Shown here piece by piece: positions 21,571 to 34,100 of a stretch of DNA of 64,000 bases. Every line of letters begins with the position of its first letter. The first letter of the stretch is position 1. The notes under the pieces were generated by a model that searched no databases, was not told where the DNA came from, and saw nothing but the letters and a program-made list of their open reading frames with translations. The stretch is from Ophiodon elongatus. Lineage: Eukaryota; Chordata; Actinopteri; Perciformes; Hexagrammidae. The stretch covers positions 238,501 to 302,500 of the forward strand of contig JACSYO010002054.1 in the NCBI GenBank assembly GCA_016806645.1, given 5' to 3'. A program made the translations under genes and the position numbers.

Positions 21571-24500
21571 GGTTTTCTATGCCTGTCTGCATATAAACTC
21601 CCAGTTCAAGTTGTGTAATGAGGGAGATTCTGACCATGTGGGAGCTTATCGAGATGCCACATGCTGCTTGCTGGTCTTTCCACATATATCTTCCAAGATG
21701 ATGCTGCTACATGCCATGAGTTATAGGACATACATGGGGCATCAGGGCACACCACCTCACCAGCAGGCTTCTCTGTGTGTTCACTTTCTACTGCTCCAGA
21801 GGTGTGTACTCTCATCTCAGACACCCCGAGAGTTTCAGCAGCTCGGCTCCTGCAGCAGTCAGAATGAATACACCAGATCTAATGCAATCTGATACCAGTT
21901 TCATCCTGGATTCATATCTAACCACAGCTGCTCGTACCTGTGATGTCTCTACTTCAGCAACTATCAACAACAGGATCGCTGATAGAATCCCAGCGCCCGT
22001 CCAGAAAAAAAAGTTAAATATCCTCGCTCCTCCACAAGAAGGATCAGATACAGTCTGTCCGTGTGTGGGTCTTGTCAGCATGTCTTGTTATCACTCGCAG
22101 TTTGGGTTGTCTGCCTCTCTGTCACCACACACAGGAAACACGCTGCATGCTCGGCACTCATCCGTCCCCAGCATGCAACAGTGTCAACTGTGGTTCTGTT
22201 CACGGGCCATTTTTCATGGCTCCTCAAGTCTTTAACCTTCCCCCTTTCGTTCCCCGGCATCCACTCTATGAAAGCTGTGTAAACTCTCACTCACGGTGCC
22301 TCTGTTCCCTCTCTCTCTCCTTCGCCACTCTGGTGCTGCTACAGCAAGGCGGTGTGCAGTGTTTTTAGAAATGGATCAGCGGAGGGAGGACGTGTGGCTG
22401 CGGGGGGGGCTGATGGGGTGGAGGCTGGAGGGAGGGGCCGGGTGCCGGAAGGCTCTGCTCTGTGGCTGGCCTTGTCAAATTGATTGATGAGAAAGGCAAG
22501 CGCGTGTTCTTGGCAGGCTGGGGATTCATCCTCCTGGCTGCGCTGATACACTTATCTAGGTTTAGAGTGGTGGCGGCGGCAGAGGTTGCCATCGCACTGC
22601 AAGGGTGTTAAGAAGGAGATTAGGCCGCCGCACATCGTGCTAAATGAGAACGGGTGACCGGCTGATGCACATGCTACGATGTCATGCGAAGGCACGGAGG
22701 CGTTTTCTATTGAGCGCACATCCGTTCGCATGGAGTGGCTGAGCGATGGAGAGCCCAGAGGGGAGACACGTGTTGGAAGTCCATGTTTTCTGTCTCTCTG
22801 ACACCGGGGTTTGAAAAGAACCCCGGTGAATGTGAGACAAGAAAAACAAACGGCAGAGGGAAGCTTCTGTTCTGACAAATGACGGTCCACCTCAGAGGCT
22901 TTATGGTACCGCGGGCCCCCTTCAGCGCTATTTCTTGGCTCGTTCTCGCGGAATGACCCCGAGGTCTCTCACAGAGTGAATCATAAACATTGGAAACCTT
23001 TCTCTCTCCTGTGTGCTGTCAACAAATGCAGCGTGAGATCGGAAATCCAATGCAGCTGAATTTGTGTGAATTTGTAAACCAAGCTCATGCAATCAACCCA
23101 ACGCCTAACCTCTCAATGTCACGACCAGAGAAAGAGAAGAAAATATACATTTTTACATCATTTCTTAAAAGGAAATTAGATTTCTCCTCCTGACGGGTTA
23201 TTTTGATGGTTTACAGTGAGTCTCTGACTCTCAGTTATTTCTGTATTCCACAGTGGCTGATGTTAAAAAAAAAGCTTTGCATCACACTAAGAAAGCTTTG
23301 ATATCCTGCCTGCAAACAAAGGAAATGTAAGTCCTTAGTATACATGATCAAAGGGAATCTGCTTAGTGCTATGATGACAGCACACAAATATGTACTTAGA
23401 CACACATACAGACAGATAAACGCACACACAAACAAACTCTTTGTCAATCAATTTTCTTTAGTTATACTAAACTAACACCTTTGTTTATGAAACACTAAGA
23501 TATGAAATTATATTAAAAAAAAGATGTGCTAGCAGGGAGCAGTGACTATAAGGTGTAGCCTTTTTTTGCTATTTAAAAAGTAGGATTTGTAGCATTTGGA
23601 AATGAAAACCTTCAACTTTCATCTCTGCATCGACAGCTGTTCCCTTCCCAGAACAGCGCTGGAGGGAGAGGAAAATGTTCTTTCAATTCTTTCACCATGA
23701 AAGAAAGTTCAAATTGCATTGCCACACCACAGCACTGAGGGGGAAGGGATTTGTCTTATAGATGTGACATTATCTTAATCCACTGTCCAGATCCCGGCGC
23801 GGAGAAAAAGATGTCAGTTATATTTTCATTCTTGCCATATTCTTATGCTTCGCCACAATATGCGATGCTATTAAAGAACTGTCTGAGAGGGTTTGAGGGG
23901 TAGGGGTAGCTGACTTCAGTGAGCAGTGAGCGTTGCATCACGCTGAACAAACAAGCCAAAAACTCTCTTAGAACAAAACTTCTCTCTCCCCAAAACAAAC
24001 ATTCTCGTTCGGTCGAGACTTGAAATCCTGGATTTCCCAGGTGCTTCCATTGAACTGCAGGAATCAAAACAGATGTTGAAATGTACATGGCATGTGTGCG
24101 CGTTTTGGCTGGAAGGCAAAACCACCAACCTCCAAGCAGTGAGTGCAATTTGCATCCACGCCCCCCCCGCCCCCCGAGCCCTCGGAGCAAAGCAACGAGG
24201 TCAGTCCTCTCACCAGTGATAAATGAATGAATGAGATCTTTATTGCTTCCTATTACATCCGACCCCAAGAGAGCCGCGAATACATGCATACGGCAATTTC
24301 ATTTTCAGCCTTTATTTATCCGGGGAGCACTGAGATCTCAGACTGGACTGGGACATTTCTAAACAGGACCGTAGCAAGACCCACTATCACCTAAATCTCC
24401 TCTGTAGCACCATCAAGACAGCTAGGAATCACATCAGTGTCAACAACGCCATGCCTTCAATGCACCGCAGAATAGGGTGTGGTGGGGGCCAGCCGGGTGT

Positions 24501-24716
24501 CCATAGCCAACGATGCTGCTTCTCCCCCGACCAGGGCTCACATGATATGCTGTATGTGCATGTGCAGCCCACTGCAGGCTCTTTCCTGTTCCCTCAACCT
24601 AACAAGTAGTTTTGTTGCCTGAACGTGAGCAAACTGTGACCAAACAAAACAAATCTCCTGGGTATAAATCCTGAATTCCACCCATTCATCCACATACCTA
24701 TACTTTGTTACTCTTT
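21571..24716. other. Non-coding stretch, GC-raised in the middle (about 22.0-22.9 kb)
   Basis: Many overlapping short frames on both strands between 21550 and 22890 reflect GC-raised sequence rather than exons; none is recognisable. 22392-22445 has several G tracts, so it has G-quadruplex potential. An octamer ATTTGCAT sits at 24148-24155. Near 24305 a TTTATTTATCCGGGGAGCA stretch recalls the CTTTATTTAACC-type motif of some fish repeats, but I could not extend it. Confidence 0.4.
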
Positions 24717-24717
24717 A

Positions 24718-24756
<39 letters not shown>

Positions 24757-24770
24757 AACTGCTACTACTA
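24717..24770. repeat. (TAC)n trinucleotide repeat
   Basis: About thirteen uninterrupted TAC units, then an imperfect end with CAACTGC. It creates a poly-Ser run in a short minus-strand frame that is not a gene. Confidence 0.96.
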
Positions 24771-25937
24771 GATAATTCTGCCTGCAATGCCTTGTTTAAA
24801 GTCCAAGTTTTGAGAAAAATTACAAAGATCGATTTTTGTCCTCCAGGTTGACAGGTGCGTAGAAGAAAGCTCCTGCACACTCTCCTCTACACTTGTTTTT
24901 TATATTTACTAACTATGTTTCAGTCAGTAAACCCAGTTCAATATTGTATGTTATATTTTAAATGTATGGTTCTCTACTATATCAGGCTCCAAAAGTCACA
25001 GGTTGCAGCCCCCCTGCCCTCCGCTTCTGTGGTTTATGGTCATAACTAATCCAACCCATCCCTTGTTGCCTGTTTCTTTGAGTTTGATAATAAGTGCAAA
25101 AAAAAGTATTGATTTCAGAAATCAATAAATTGTATTCTTACGTATTCTAACAGTTTCTGTATTAACCGTTTAAAATAATATATGTGTTGTTTGCATGTTT
25201 TCAGAATTCCACCAATCTGAAACTAAAGCTGGAGCAATGTGAAATAATAAATGTGAATTTTTAATAAACACAGTCGAGGACAATTGTCCAGAGGGGTGGC
25301 TAGGCATTACCATAAAGTGCCCCCCTAATTAAACTCACACTGCTGGGATTCGTCCGGTAAAAGACAGGTTTCTTCTGTGGATACTGAGCAGCTCAGCAGA
25401 GGCAGTGGTATTTGCCACACAATATCCATCCATGAATAAATTATGGTTTACATTATGATGTAACTTTTGTCACTACAACAGTCACGACAATGTGGGTGCG
25501 ACATTTTTTTAAGTGCCTTTAAGTGTTTAACCCTCATGTCCTCTCGAGGAAAGGGGGAGGAGCATTGGATGTAGTGGGCTCCCAGGGGCCAGGAGCGATA
25601 ACACGAGTCAGGTTACTTGTGTATCTTGAAGGTCAAGATTCAGGTTCAGGTTTCATATCAGCAAAGTTTCTACCGGCTGTGGCCTTGAGATGCTGTATAT
25701 TTGCTGAACTTGTACTTCACTTAGGTGTTTTTAAATTATGCAACTTTATACTTCAATTCAACTGCATTTTCAAGGTCTATATTGTACTTTTTCTCCAGTA
25801 CATTTATTTGACAGCTTTAGAGCTACAGATTAAATGCTCTAAACACCCACACTGTTTTCAATTATTCTGGCTGATCATAACTATGGTTAGGTGTACAGTA
25901 AGCAGGCGGTAACCTCCAGATCATAAACGAAACCACT
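24771..25937. other. Non-coding stretch without recognisable gene
   Basis: The 129-codon plus-strand frame at 25523-25912 has no recognisable domain and its second half is AT-rich sequence. I do not support it as a gene. Confidence 0.45.
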
Positions 25938-26488
25938 GCTGAAGTCCCTTAAAGCTACATTATCTCTAATGTCCATTAGGGGGCGACTCCTCTGGTTGAA
26001 TAGAAGTCTATAGAAAATGACTCTACTTCTCTCTTGATTTATTACCTCAGTAAACATTGTAAACATGAGTTTATGTCTCAATCTCTAGTTTCAAGTCTTC
26101 TTCAATACAGCATGATGTTCATTTAGTAAATGATGGTCCATTTAGAGTCAAATAGACCATAAAGCAGGGTATGCTTTAGGGCGGGGCTACCTTGTGATGG
26201 ACAGGTCTCTACCACAGTGTTGTCTGGTCTTGGGGGAGTTGTCCGTGTTTTTATCTTAGAACTTTAACCCTTTCACAGTGTGTTTTCACTTCATGACAGT
26301 TAATTATATATTTTTGGTCGACTAAAAACATGTTTGTCAGTGTTCAGTTGCTCCAGATTCTCGTATTAATTGGCTGCAAAAAAACAAGATGGTGACGGCC
26401 CAAAATGCTGAACTCAAGGCTTCAAAACCGTAGTCCACAAACCAATGTGTGACGTTGCGGTGACTACGTCCACTCCTTATATGTATAG
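25938..26488 (+). repeat. Dispersed ~0.55-kb repeat, copy 2 (inverted relative to copy 1)
   Basis: Reverse-complement partner of 755-1315. Order here: a GTCC(C)TTAAAG-like start, GGGGGCGACTCCTCT, AAATGACTCTACTTCTCTCT, CATTGTAAACATGAGTTTAT, GACCATAAAGCAGGGTATGC, AAGATGGTGACGGCC and GTGACTACGTCCACT. The copies differ by many substitutions and small gaps, so they are old insertions rather than a recent duplication. Confidence 0.75.
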
Positions 26489-27439
26489 ATATAAGGTGGG
26501 TGAGTTTTACATTTTGTCACCCAACATTATGACATTCAAAATATACGAACATTATATAAAACATGATACAGAATCATTTACATTAAACATTGAAGCCGTT
26601 TATTTTTACAATGGACTACAGGACTACTTTTAGAGTATTTATGCTATAAGTAAATCATCTGGATACCTCTTCCACCACCGCTGTAGTATTATATACTGTA
26701 TTATTATCAGTGACAACACAGTACAGTAGTTCAGTGACAGAAGCATTCTAATGTCTACTGTGATGCTGTAGTGAACCAATCAGTTCAGTAGGAACAGAAT
26801 TGTTCTCAAAATGTTCTCACTTTATCCTCGCTTAAAACACTGAGTGACATCATCACTGCCGTCACGCTTCCATTTGTGCCTCTTGACAATGGGACGTTGG
26901 TTGCAGTATTTGTTTAGCAGCTCGATTTGAATGATTTACATAATTTTGTCACGCCACATGATTCAGAGAGTAACCATGTGTCACATGAGAAATGGACAGA
27001 CCTACAGTAATGTAATTAAGTCTTTCGGTTTGAATGAAGGGGACGTAACATAACTGCTTTCATATCATTTACTTATCCCAGGAGTGTTGGAAACTGCTTA
27101 AAACATCCATTCTGGATTAAAAGTGAAAGCATTGGATTACTTCTAAAATGTTCCTTATGAATTCCCAAAGTTTGGTTTCTACTGGAAGCAGTCTAGATTT
27201 TATTTTGCAGTTATTGCTCTCCCCATATATTGCATTTCACTCATTTGCTGGGAGAAATATGTATTTATTCTCTGCAGAGCTTTTCACTGTGAACAAGTAA
27301 AATGAATTTCCAATCCCTAACAGCTGGTAGAATTCGTCATGATTAGTGGTTGAAATACTCTGGATTCACCTGATTATTGTTTCACTTCTCATTCATCTTA
27401 CTTACACTACAGGAGATGGATCAGTGAAATAGCAAACCC
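26489..27439. other. Non-coding stretch without recognisable gene
   Basis: AT-rich unique sequence, with nothing I can assign. Confidence 0.5.
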
Positions 27440-27850
27440 GGTGCTAGGCCATGTGTGTATAACCATAACCTCTGATTCATCACATCATTTCTTATAACTT
27501 CGGGCACATTTGCTGAACATTATAAAACCAAATGTAATGCAAATCCAATCAAGGGAGTCCAACGTTATGCAAAGATTTGATTGGAGACCGGTGTTTTACT
27601 CATAAAACAGTTTTTTTCTTGTGCAGAGATTCCCTTGTGGCACGAATAATCTTATTGGTTGAGTTAAATATCAATTGGCAGAACCAGCCCCATGCAGGCC
27701 AAATATGAATTCCAAGATTGCTGTTTTAAGATGAGCCGTGTGCATTCAGTAGCATGTGATCAATTAGGAATCACAGCTGCTTATATTCCCATCTGTTGTG
27801 GATGGCTCTGTGCTATGGCCTGTAACCCAGTTTGGCTGTAATGTATTTTC
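27440..27850. other. Candidate conserved non-coding block
   Basis: This block is complex and free of simple repeats. It carries an octamer ATGCAAAT (27537-27544) and, 30 bp away, ATGCAAA again (27567-27573). It also carries several CCAAT/ATTGG cores, GATCAATTAGGAATCACAG (about 27759-27777) and CAATTGGCAG (27673-27682). This density resembles vertebrate developmental enhancers, but conservation is untested. Confidence 0.3.
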
Positions 27851-29080
27851 CCTGCAATGAATGTTGGGGCTTCCCACGAGCATTAGCATGTGTTCATCTC
27901 GGCCAAGTCAACGTTTGTTGTATATGCAGAATTCCTTCAGGTAAACTACTGAATGTTTGTATCTATGCTCCATCTTTGCATTCTTTTCTTTTGATTTGTG
28001 TCTTAGCAATGACATGTTGCCTCATGGAGGACATCAAATGCAAACAAACGGAGAGAAGGAGGAACATGTTAGCTGAAAAAAAATCTTGCAAAGTAAAAAG
28101 GTTTTATATATATATATTATATACTTATTGTATAACATTTACTGACAGTTAGTTGTGAAATTATAACACAGTGCAGACAGGCTGCTGAGCATGAAGCTGC
28201 ATCTGTACTTGGACCCGGCACCGACAGCTGGTTTGGTATGAAGAGTGTGCTATAAGTTGGCCTGCATTGATTAAATGTTGGCCTAAAGAGGAGCAGAAAG
28301 TAAACACTGTGAAGATATAAAGTAACTGATGTCAGTGGAGTAAACCAAACCTAAGCTAATCATTTCCACCAATCACAGACTACACCCACCCACCCTTCTT
28401 TGTCAAAAACTGGGTGACATACTGTCCCCCTTTCTTCTCTCTCTCCTGACTCCTTACTCGCAACTCACTCTGCCAGCAAGCAGTATTTGAAACACAGAGG
28501 CTGTCTGGCTTCTGCAAGCCTAAAACAAGAAAAGAAAAAGAAAAAAGGATTTTATTAGTATATTGCAAAGAAAAAACTCAATTGATGATGATAAGTTTAT
28601 AATTTTCGATTGAAAAACATATCCTGTATTCTTGGAAGGCCCCCGTCACATGCCCTTAGAATCGTCCTAATTATTTTGTTCTACTTCTGTATGACGCATG
28701 ATGCACAATGACTGTTTTTTTATGTGCATCAAATGACAGAAGACGAGGCCGGTACGTTCTGCCCTTCACTCCACAGCAGCACATGCCTTTCCCCTATTAG
28801 TATTCATTATAGTCAGGCAGAGTAGTATCCACACTCAACCAGTTGCCACTGTGCATACAGTAAGGAAGACAAGGAGGAACTGAGGTGTGTTCCTTAACTG
28901 AGTCTATATTCTAAAGACCTGTTTCATCACTAGATAGACAGTGCAGTTTGATTTTTCATATCTCCTTATTCAGCTGATGCTTGAAAATTGACTCACGTCA
29001 CGGGACGTCCAACTGTTTTCTGACTTTCACTTATCATCTAAAATAAGAGAGAGCCAAACACATTTGTAGTGATAGGAGAA
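27851..29080. other. Non-coding stretch without recognisable gene
   Basis: The 106-codon frame at 27832-28152 on the plus strand ends in a TATA-rich run and shows no domain. A short TA run lies at 28107-28121. Confidence 0.45.
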
Positions 29081-29245
29081 ACATTTTTTTTTTCTCTCGC
29101 TTGGGTAGATCTTTAATCTTTCGCATTGCAGGGGCCAATGACAATCAAATTAACATAATTATTCATTAATATGCAAATGAGCCCAGATGTTCAACAAGCA
29201 ACAGATGTGCACCTCTTATACACAACAGCTCAATGTGAAGAACTG
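29081..29245. other. Candidate conserved non-coding block with octamer and TAAT cluster
   Basis: Within about 80 bases are a CCAAT box (29135-29139), ACAATCAAATTAAC, TAATTATTCATTAAT (29157-29170) and, directly abutting it, the perfect octamer ATGCAAAT (29171-29178). This is the densest POU/homeodomain-type cluster in the window. Binding and conservation are not shown by the sequence. Confidence 0.35.
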
Positions 29246-29835
29246 CATGGAGATGACGACACAGAAAAGAATAGAGAGCATGTGTAATTTATTACATTGG
29301 ATTTAAACCCCACTTATTATTTTTTTGAAAAAGCATTAATGTTGGAGACCCAGACCAAATCAAACTTCCAATAAGCTCATTGTCATAAACAGCCAGAACA
29401 TCTGGAAGAGACCAACTCAGGATGAGGATAAACAAACAAAAGTAAACAAACACATGGATGATTTATATTTACTGGTATTTTTCAAAATTATGTTTTTAAC
29501 AGTTGCTTGATAATACAGGAAGGCAATTTTGCTCTGCATAATATATCCCTGCTATAGGAAGTGATCCGCAGTTATGTGAGGAGTCCAATTTAAAGGGCTG
29601 TAGTTAAGTTACATCATAAAAACGCAATCAAATTAAAAGCCAAACACATTATTCCTACTGCTTCACAAAGCAATAAAGAAGAAAACCAATGCTGTTGTTG
29701 AGATGTACTGTATGACATTATTACAGTACAGCGCATGTATACCTACACACAGCCCAGTCTCAGCTTAGTTCATACTCGCCGTAGTGAAGCTGACGTAATC
29801 ACATGGTGTGCTGTTGCACATCACATAGTTAGAAT
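29246..29835. other. Non-coding stretch without recognisable gene
   Basis: AT-rich unique sequence running up to the left target duplication of the hAT-type element. Confidence 0.5.
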
Positions 29836-30134
29836 CAGGGCTGGCTTACGAGCTGGGCAGGCTTTTTTAAGGTGACATGCATAAACCTACATGGCAAGGA
29901 CATTTTGATCTGATCTTGAGCCACTGTCTTGACTTATAGATGAGCCATAGGTCAAAATCATATTTGAGTTGATTTTATGCTTATGTAAAGCTTTTAATAT
30001 TAGCTCACTAACTGACTGGGGAGACCTGGGGCAGGATTCTGGTTGGTTTCTGAGGCAAAATGGGGCGGGTTACTCGATTGGGGCTCAAGGCTAATTTTTG
30101 CCCCAGGGCCCACTACCGGGTTAATCCGGTCCTG
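29836..30134. mobile_element. hAT-type MITE, 299 bp, with 8-bp target duplication
   Basis: The left terminus reads CAGGGCTGGCTTA and the right terminus, from the other strand, CAGGACCGGATTA (10 of 13 match). The 8 bases before it (GTTAGAAT, 29828-29835) and after it (TTTAGAAT, 30135-30142) agree at 7 of 8 positions. An 8-bp duplication with CAG-type ends is the hAT superfamily hallmark. The interior has no transposase frame, so the element is non-autonomous. It shares no obvious sequence with the hAT remnant at 50955-51492, so it belongs to a different family. Confidence 0.8.
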
Positions 30135-30446
30135 TTTAGAATGTTAATATTTTAAAAGGATATTCCACATTTATTATTCTTTTCTCGAACAATCTTTTGA
30201 AACTCATATCCTACAGTTTTTATTTTTACCATACATTTCCAGAAAAAAGAGGGGACCTATTTTATTCTTCACTCCACCCTCATTTGCATCCCAACCTATA
30301 AATGTAAAACCGCGGGCCGACAGCGAACAGGGATACAACACATGCTCCACATGTAGCTGCGCTCCTTCAGCTGCTGAAGCAGAAGGAGCGCCGACCAGCT
30401 GTCTGTCTGTGGTGATGGTGGAGGTGGAGATCACCGGAACCATTAT

Positions 30447-31141
30447 GGTAATAGAATAGGTTATATTAACCATCAGTAATACATGGCAAATTGATAGTTA
30501 TTCTTTTGTGAACAAAATATTAAACTATATTTATTAGTATTGCTGCAATGTATGTTATTTTACAATAAGTTTGTGTAATATTGCATAATTAGATTATAAA
30601 TTATATATTGTGTCATAGCTGATAATAGATGATAACATTCTGGTTTGTAAACTACTTATTAACAGTTAATTTGTGCACACTTTATAACATTTTATATACT
30701 ATATTGAGTATTGGTTAATGATTAGCAAAAGATTTGTAAACATTTAAGAAATAGTGTAAAACGTCTAAAGACATTACATAGATGGACCAGAAATCAATTA
30801 TTAACCAGTGACATAGTATTAACTTTATTTATAATAGCGATCCTTATAATAACAATAATACACAGTTTACAAACCAATTAATACCCATTATCCAAGTGTT
30901 ACAAATATCTGGTCTATGAAGTTTATACAATTCTTCAAGGTTTACAAATCAATTGATTATCATTAGCAAATACTTAATACAGTAAATATAATTTTGTAAC
31001 GTGTGCAACAATATGCTCATTATTGCATAATTAATTAATACAATTATTAAAACATTGTAATTGTTTAACAGTAAAACAAATCAAGTTGAAGTAACTATCA
31101 ATTCACCATTTATTAATGATGGTTATTATAAAGGGTTAGCC
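30447..31141. mobile_element. Foldback (long inverted repeat) MITE, about 0.7 kb, AT-rich
   Basis: The two halves are imperfect reverse complements. The outer arms are clearest: 30461-30503 (TTATATTAACCATCAGTAAT...) matches the reverse complement of about 31093-31130 (TTATAATAACCATCATTAAT...). Farther in, the TTGTGCACAC to TTTGTAAAC stretch at about 30671-30745 matches the reverse complement of about 30935-31013. The outermost bases, GGTAA... on the left and ...GGGTTAGCC on the right, resemble the GGTAACACTTTATAA-type ends I associate with fish MITEs. The centre is about 30.84 kb. No open frame of note is present. The exact ends and target duplication are uncertain. Confidence 0.72.
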
Positions 31142-34100
31142 TTCTCTTCTGAGCTCAAAGGAAAATCAAAAAGGAAACAGTGCCGCGTTGCTGTGTTGCC
31201 GCGTTGCCGCGTTGCCCCAGACCAAAGCCTTGTTCAGCCTCACTCACCAGGGCGGTGGCGGAGGGCGTGGAGCTCATTGCTCATGTACACAGCCTGGCTG
31301 AGCTTCCCACTGATAAAAGACTCCACATAGTTCCTTGTCTGCCATTCTGTTTGAAAGTAATATTGCAGTAATATGCATTTTGTGGCGTCTAATGGAGTAT
31401 TGGAGGGCATAACAAACAATGTGACTTCCCCTCAGAGGTTCTCCATCTGTACAGAATGGAAGTCATCGGGGGGATTTCAAATAACCACTGTAATACCACT
31501 GTTCCTATTACACCATTTTTTTCTCTCTTCACTCTTTCCCCTCTTCCTCTCAAGCATCACCAATTATATGACTGGCGTTGAGCAAGCTGCTCCGTGTGCA
31601 ACCTGCTCGTTATTCATTGTTACCCCTCTGCATCTCCAGAGTGCCTCGTCCCCTCTCGGAGAATTTCCAAGGCCTCGGTCTCCATCGCTGAGCTTTAGTG
31701 GCGAGAGGATGTGCAACAAGAAAACAATAGGGCGCGCGCGGTGACACGCTTATTCGACGAGTACACAGTGTCTGGATGAAAGCATCGCTGCTGCATGAAA
31801 TCATTTGCATGCGATAAGAAAGCACAGACGTGAAAGTTTCACTTGAAACCCTGTCTTCCATATGGGGATTTTCTACAGCTGCAAGAAATATGCAGCCAAC
31901 GTTTTCTGAACGGCAGGGGACGGGGCACTCAGAGGATTATGTCATTTCCAGACATGAGCATTTGAGAAATAACGGAGCGTTGGTTAATTTGTCCTAATCT
32001 GCATGCTAGATAGCGCTCCCTGCATGTGGTACATGCTCACATATTGACAGAGGTGATTCCTGGGGTGTGTGATCTCACCCCTCAATGGATGTCAGGTTGA
32101 GTTTGGAGTCTCTAAGCGGATGATACGCCCACTCTTTTTCTCTGCAAATTTTGGCCGATATGTACTTGCTAATATGAAAGATGAACCTATAGCTGCATTA
32201 ATGGAATGCTCACCATACCACTCGGTAGCACACGGCACTCCGAAGTGTGCATGTCACGCACTTTTATTGAATTTGCGTTTCTTTTGACAGCTGTAGGAAT
32301 TAATTGTCACAGCTTTTTATTTTACATGCAAAACATATGGTCTAGTTACTCCATATAGTGCAGGTTTTATACTGTAGCTTTAATCAGTGGTTACAAACTT
32401 TTTTTTAACCATGGCACCTATTGTTATAATTTTTCCCTATACGTCATCCTGCTCTCCCGAACAACATACTGTACATGCATGTGCACCCTTTTGAATGCCA
32501 GTTATATGACTTTATTTTGGCAAACTTATGCAACATATGTGACCTATAAAAAATAAGATAAAATCAATATCAAGTGAAATATTACAGTCCTACTAATCTT
32601 TGCCATGTTGCAACACAAGTGACTCTTATCCAGACATATAATCAACTGATTTAAGTGGCTATTGCCTAATTATTCCATTGTGATATTTAAAAAAGTAATA
32701 TCAAAATGTAATTACGGTAAAAGCATTTTTCATGTGGTTTATATGTGCTGAATTCGAAATTCAGACCATTAATAAAGCAGCCATAACTATTGTCTATGTA
32801 AAGATTTAGCAGAGTAACGTCAACCTGAAAAGTGAAGGAAGTCACTCTCCCTTTGTGTTGTGCACTGTTGCCGTTGTTAGCACCGTTAGCTGCTAGCCGC
32901 CGGCTCAGCCATCTCCATGTTGAGAGCCATGTGGAGGCAATGGATATGCTCTGAATCTTGTAATGAGCTCCTTTAAGTGTTAGCTCAAATGTTCATTCAA
33001 ATGTAGGCTACATACAGAATAGAAATGAAAAGAAATTGCAGCTGCAGCAAAAATACATTAGCAACAATGAATATGTTAAGTATCCTGGTCTTGATCATAC
33101 CTACCTTTTTCACACTCTCTTCTATAGAGAGCTTCCAGATTTATAAATGTCTGCATGTCTTTGACTCCTCCACATTCAGCCACTCTAATGAAGCCCTTTG
33201 GTTTCTGGCTGCTTAGACGCATTTAAAGTGTGGCAAGTGAAAACAACGTGTCCTCCACATTACCGTTTTACTTCCATTTCAACATACAGATCATCATTGT
33301 ATGTTTTATTTATATTTTGGAGGATGGGGGCGTTTTACTGACAACTACTCAAGGTGTGAGGAGGCACATGCAGACAGTGAACTGAAACCTGGCTACATTG
33401 TTTACATTCACACTCTGATTTCTATCGAAGTACTCGAGCTAGCATTTTTTTCTTTTTTTCAAACAGTGTTAAATTATTTTCCAGATTTCTGAAAACAAGA
33501 TACAAATTTCCTGGATACTCCAAAAATCTTATAATCAAGATACTAGTACACATGTGAACACAGTTAATGATCTAATTATACAATACATTTGATAATACAA
33601 CACAGTGGTGGCCATGTGCATGTTGAGTATTTCACTCATCAGATGATACTGAGGACGATTTATGTTAACTTGTAACAGACAATATTTTCAATGTGGTATT
33701 GTTAATGTTACTGAAGTAAAGAGTAACAATGTTCTTCCACCAATGCTCTTCAGGTTTCAGTGAACTAACATACACAGTGGAAATAATGCCATGTATAAAA
33801 CACACCTATTGCCTTGGGCGGCGGATTTCAGGGAGTCTAAATAAACCCCACTGAACCAATTCTGTAAACATATTAAAGTTGTCTGGGAACACAGGCTGCT
33901 TTGTGTGGTTGTGCCTGTGAGGCAGCTCTGAAAGGAAAGGACAGAAAAGCACACTGACCAAGAATGCAATGATAATCACAATCCCTCTCATTTCCTATTG
34001 TGTGTAGACGCGTGTAGGAGAGATAGCTGAAGCATGACCAGCGGTGGATCTATCAGAACATTGTTTGTAAAATTAGCCTGACCTTTTCACGGGTAAGGAC

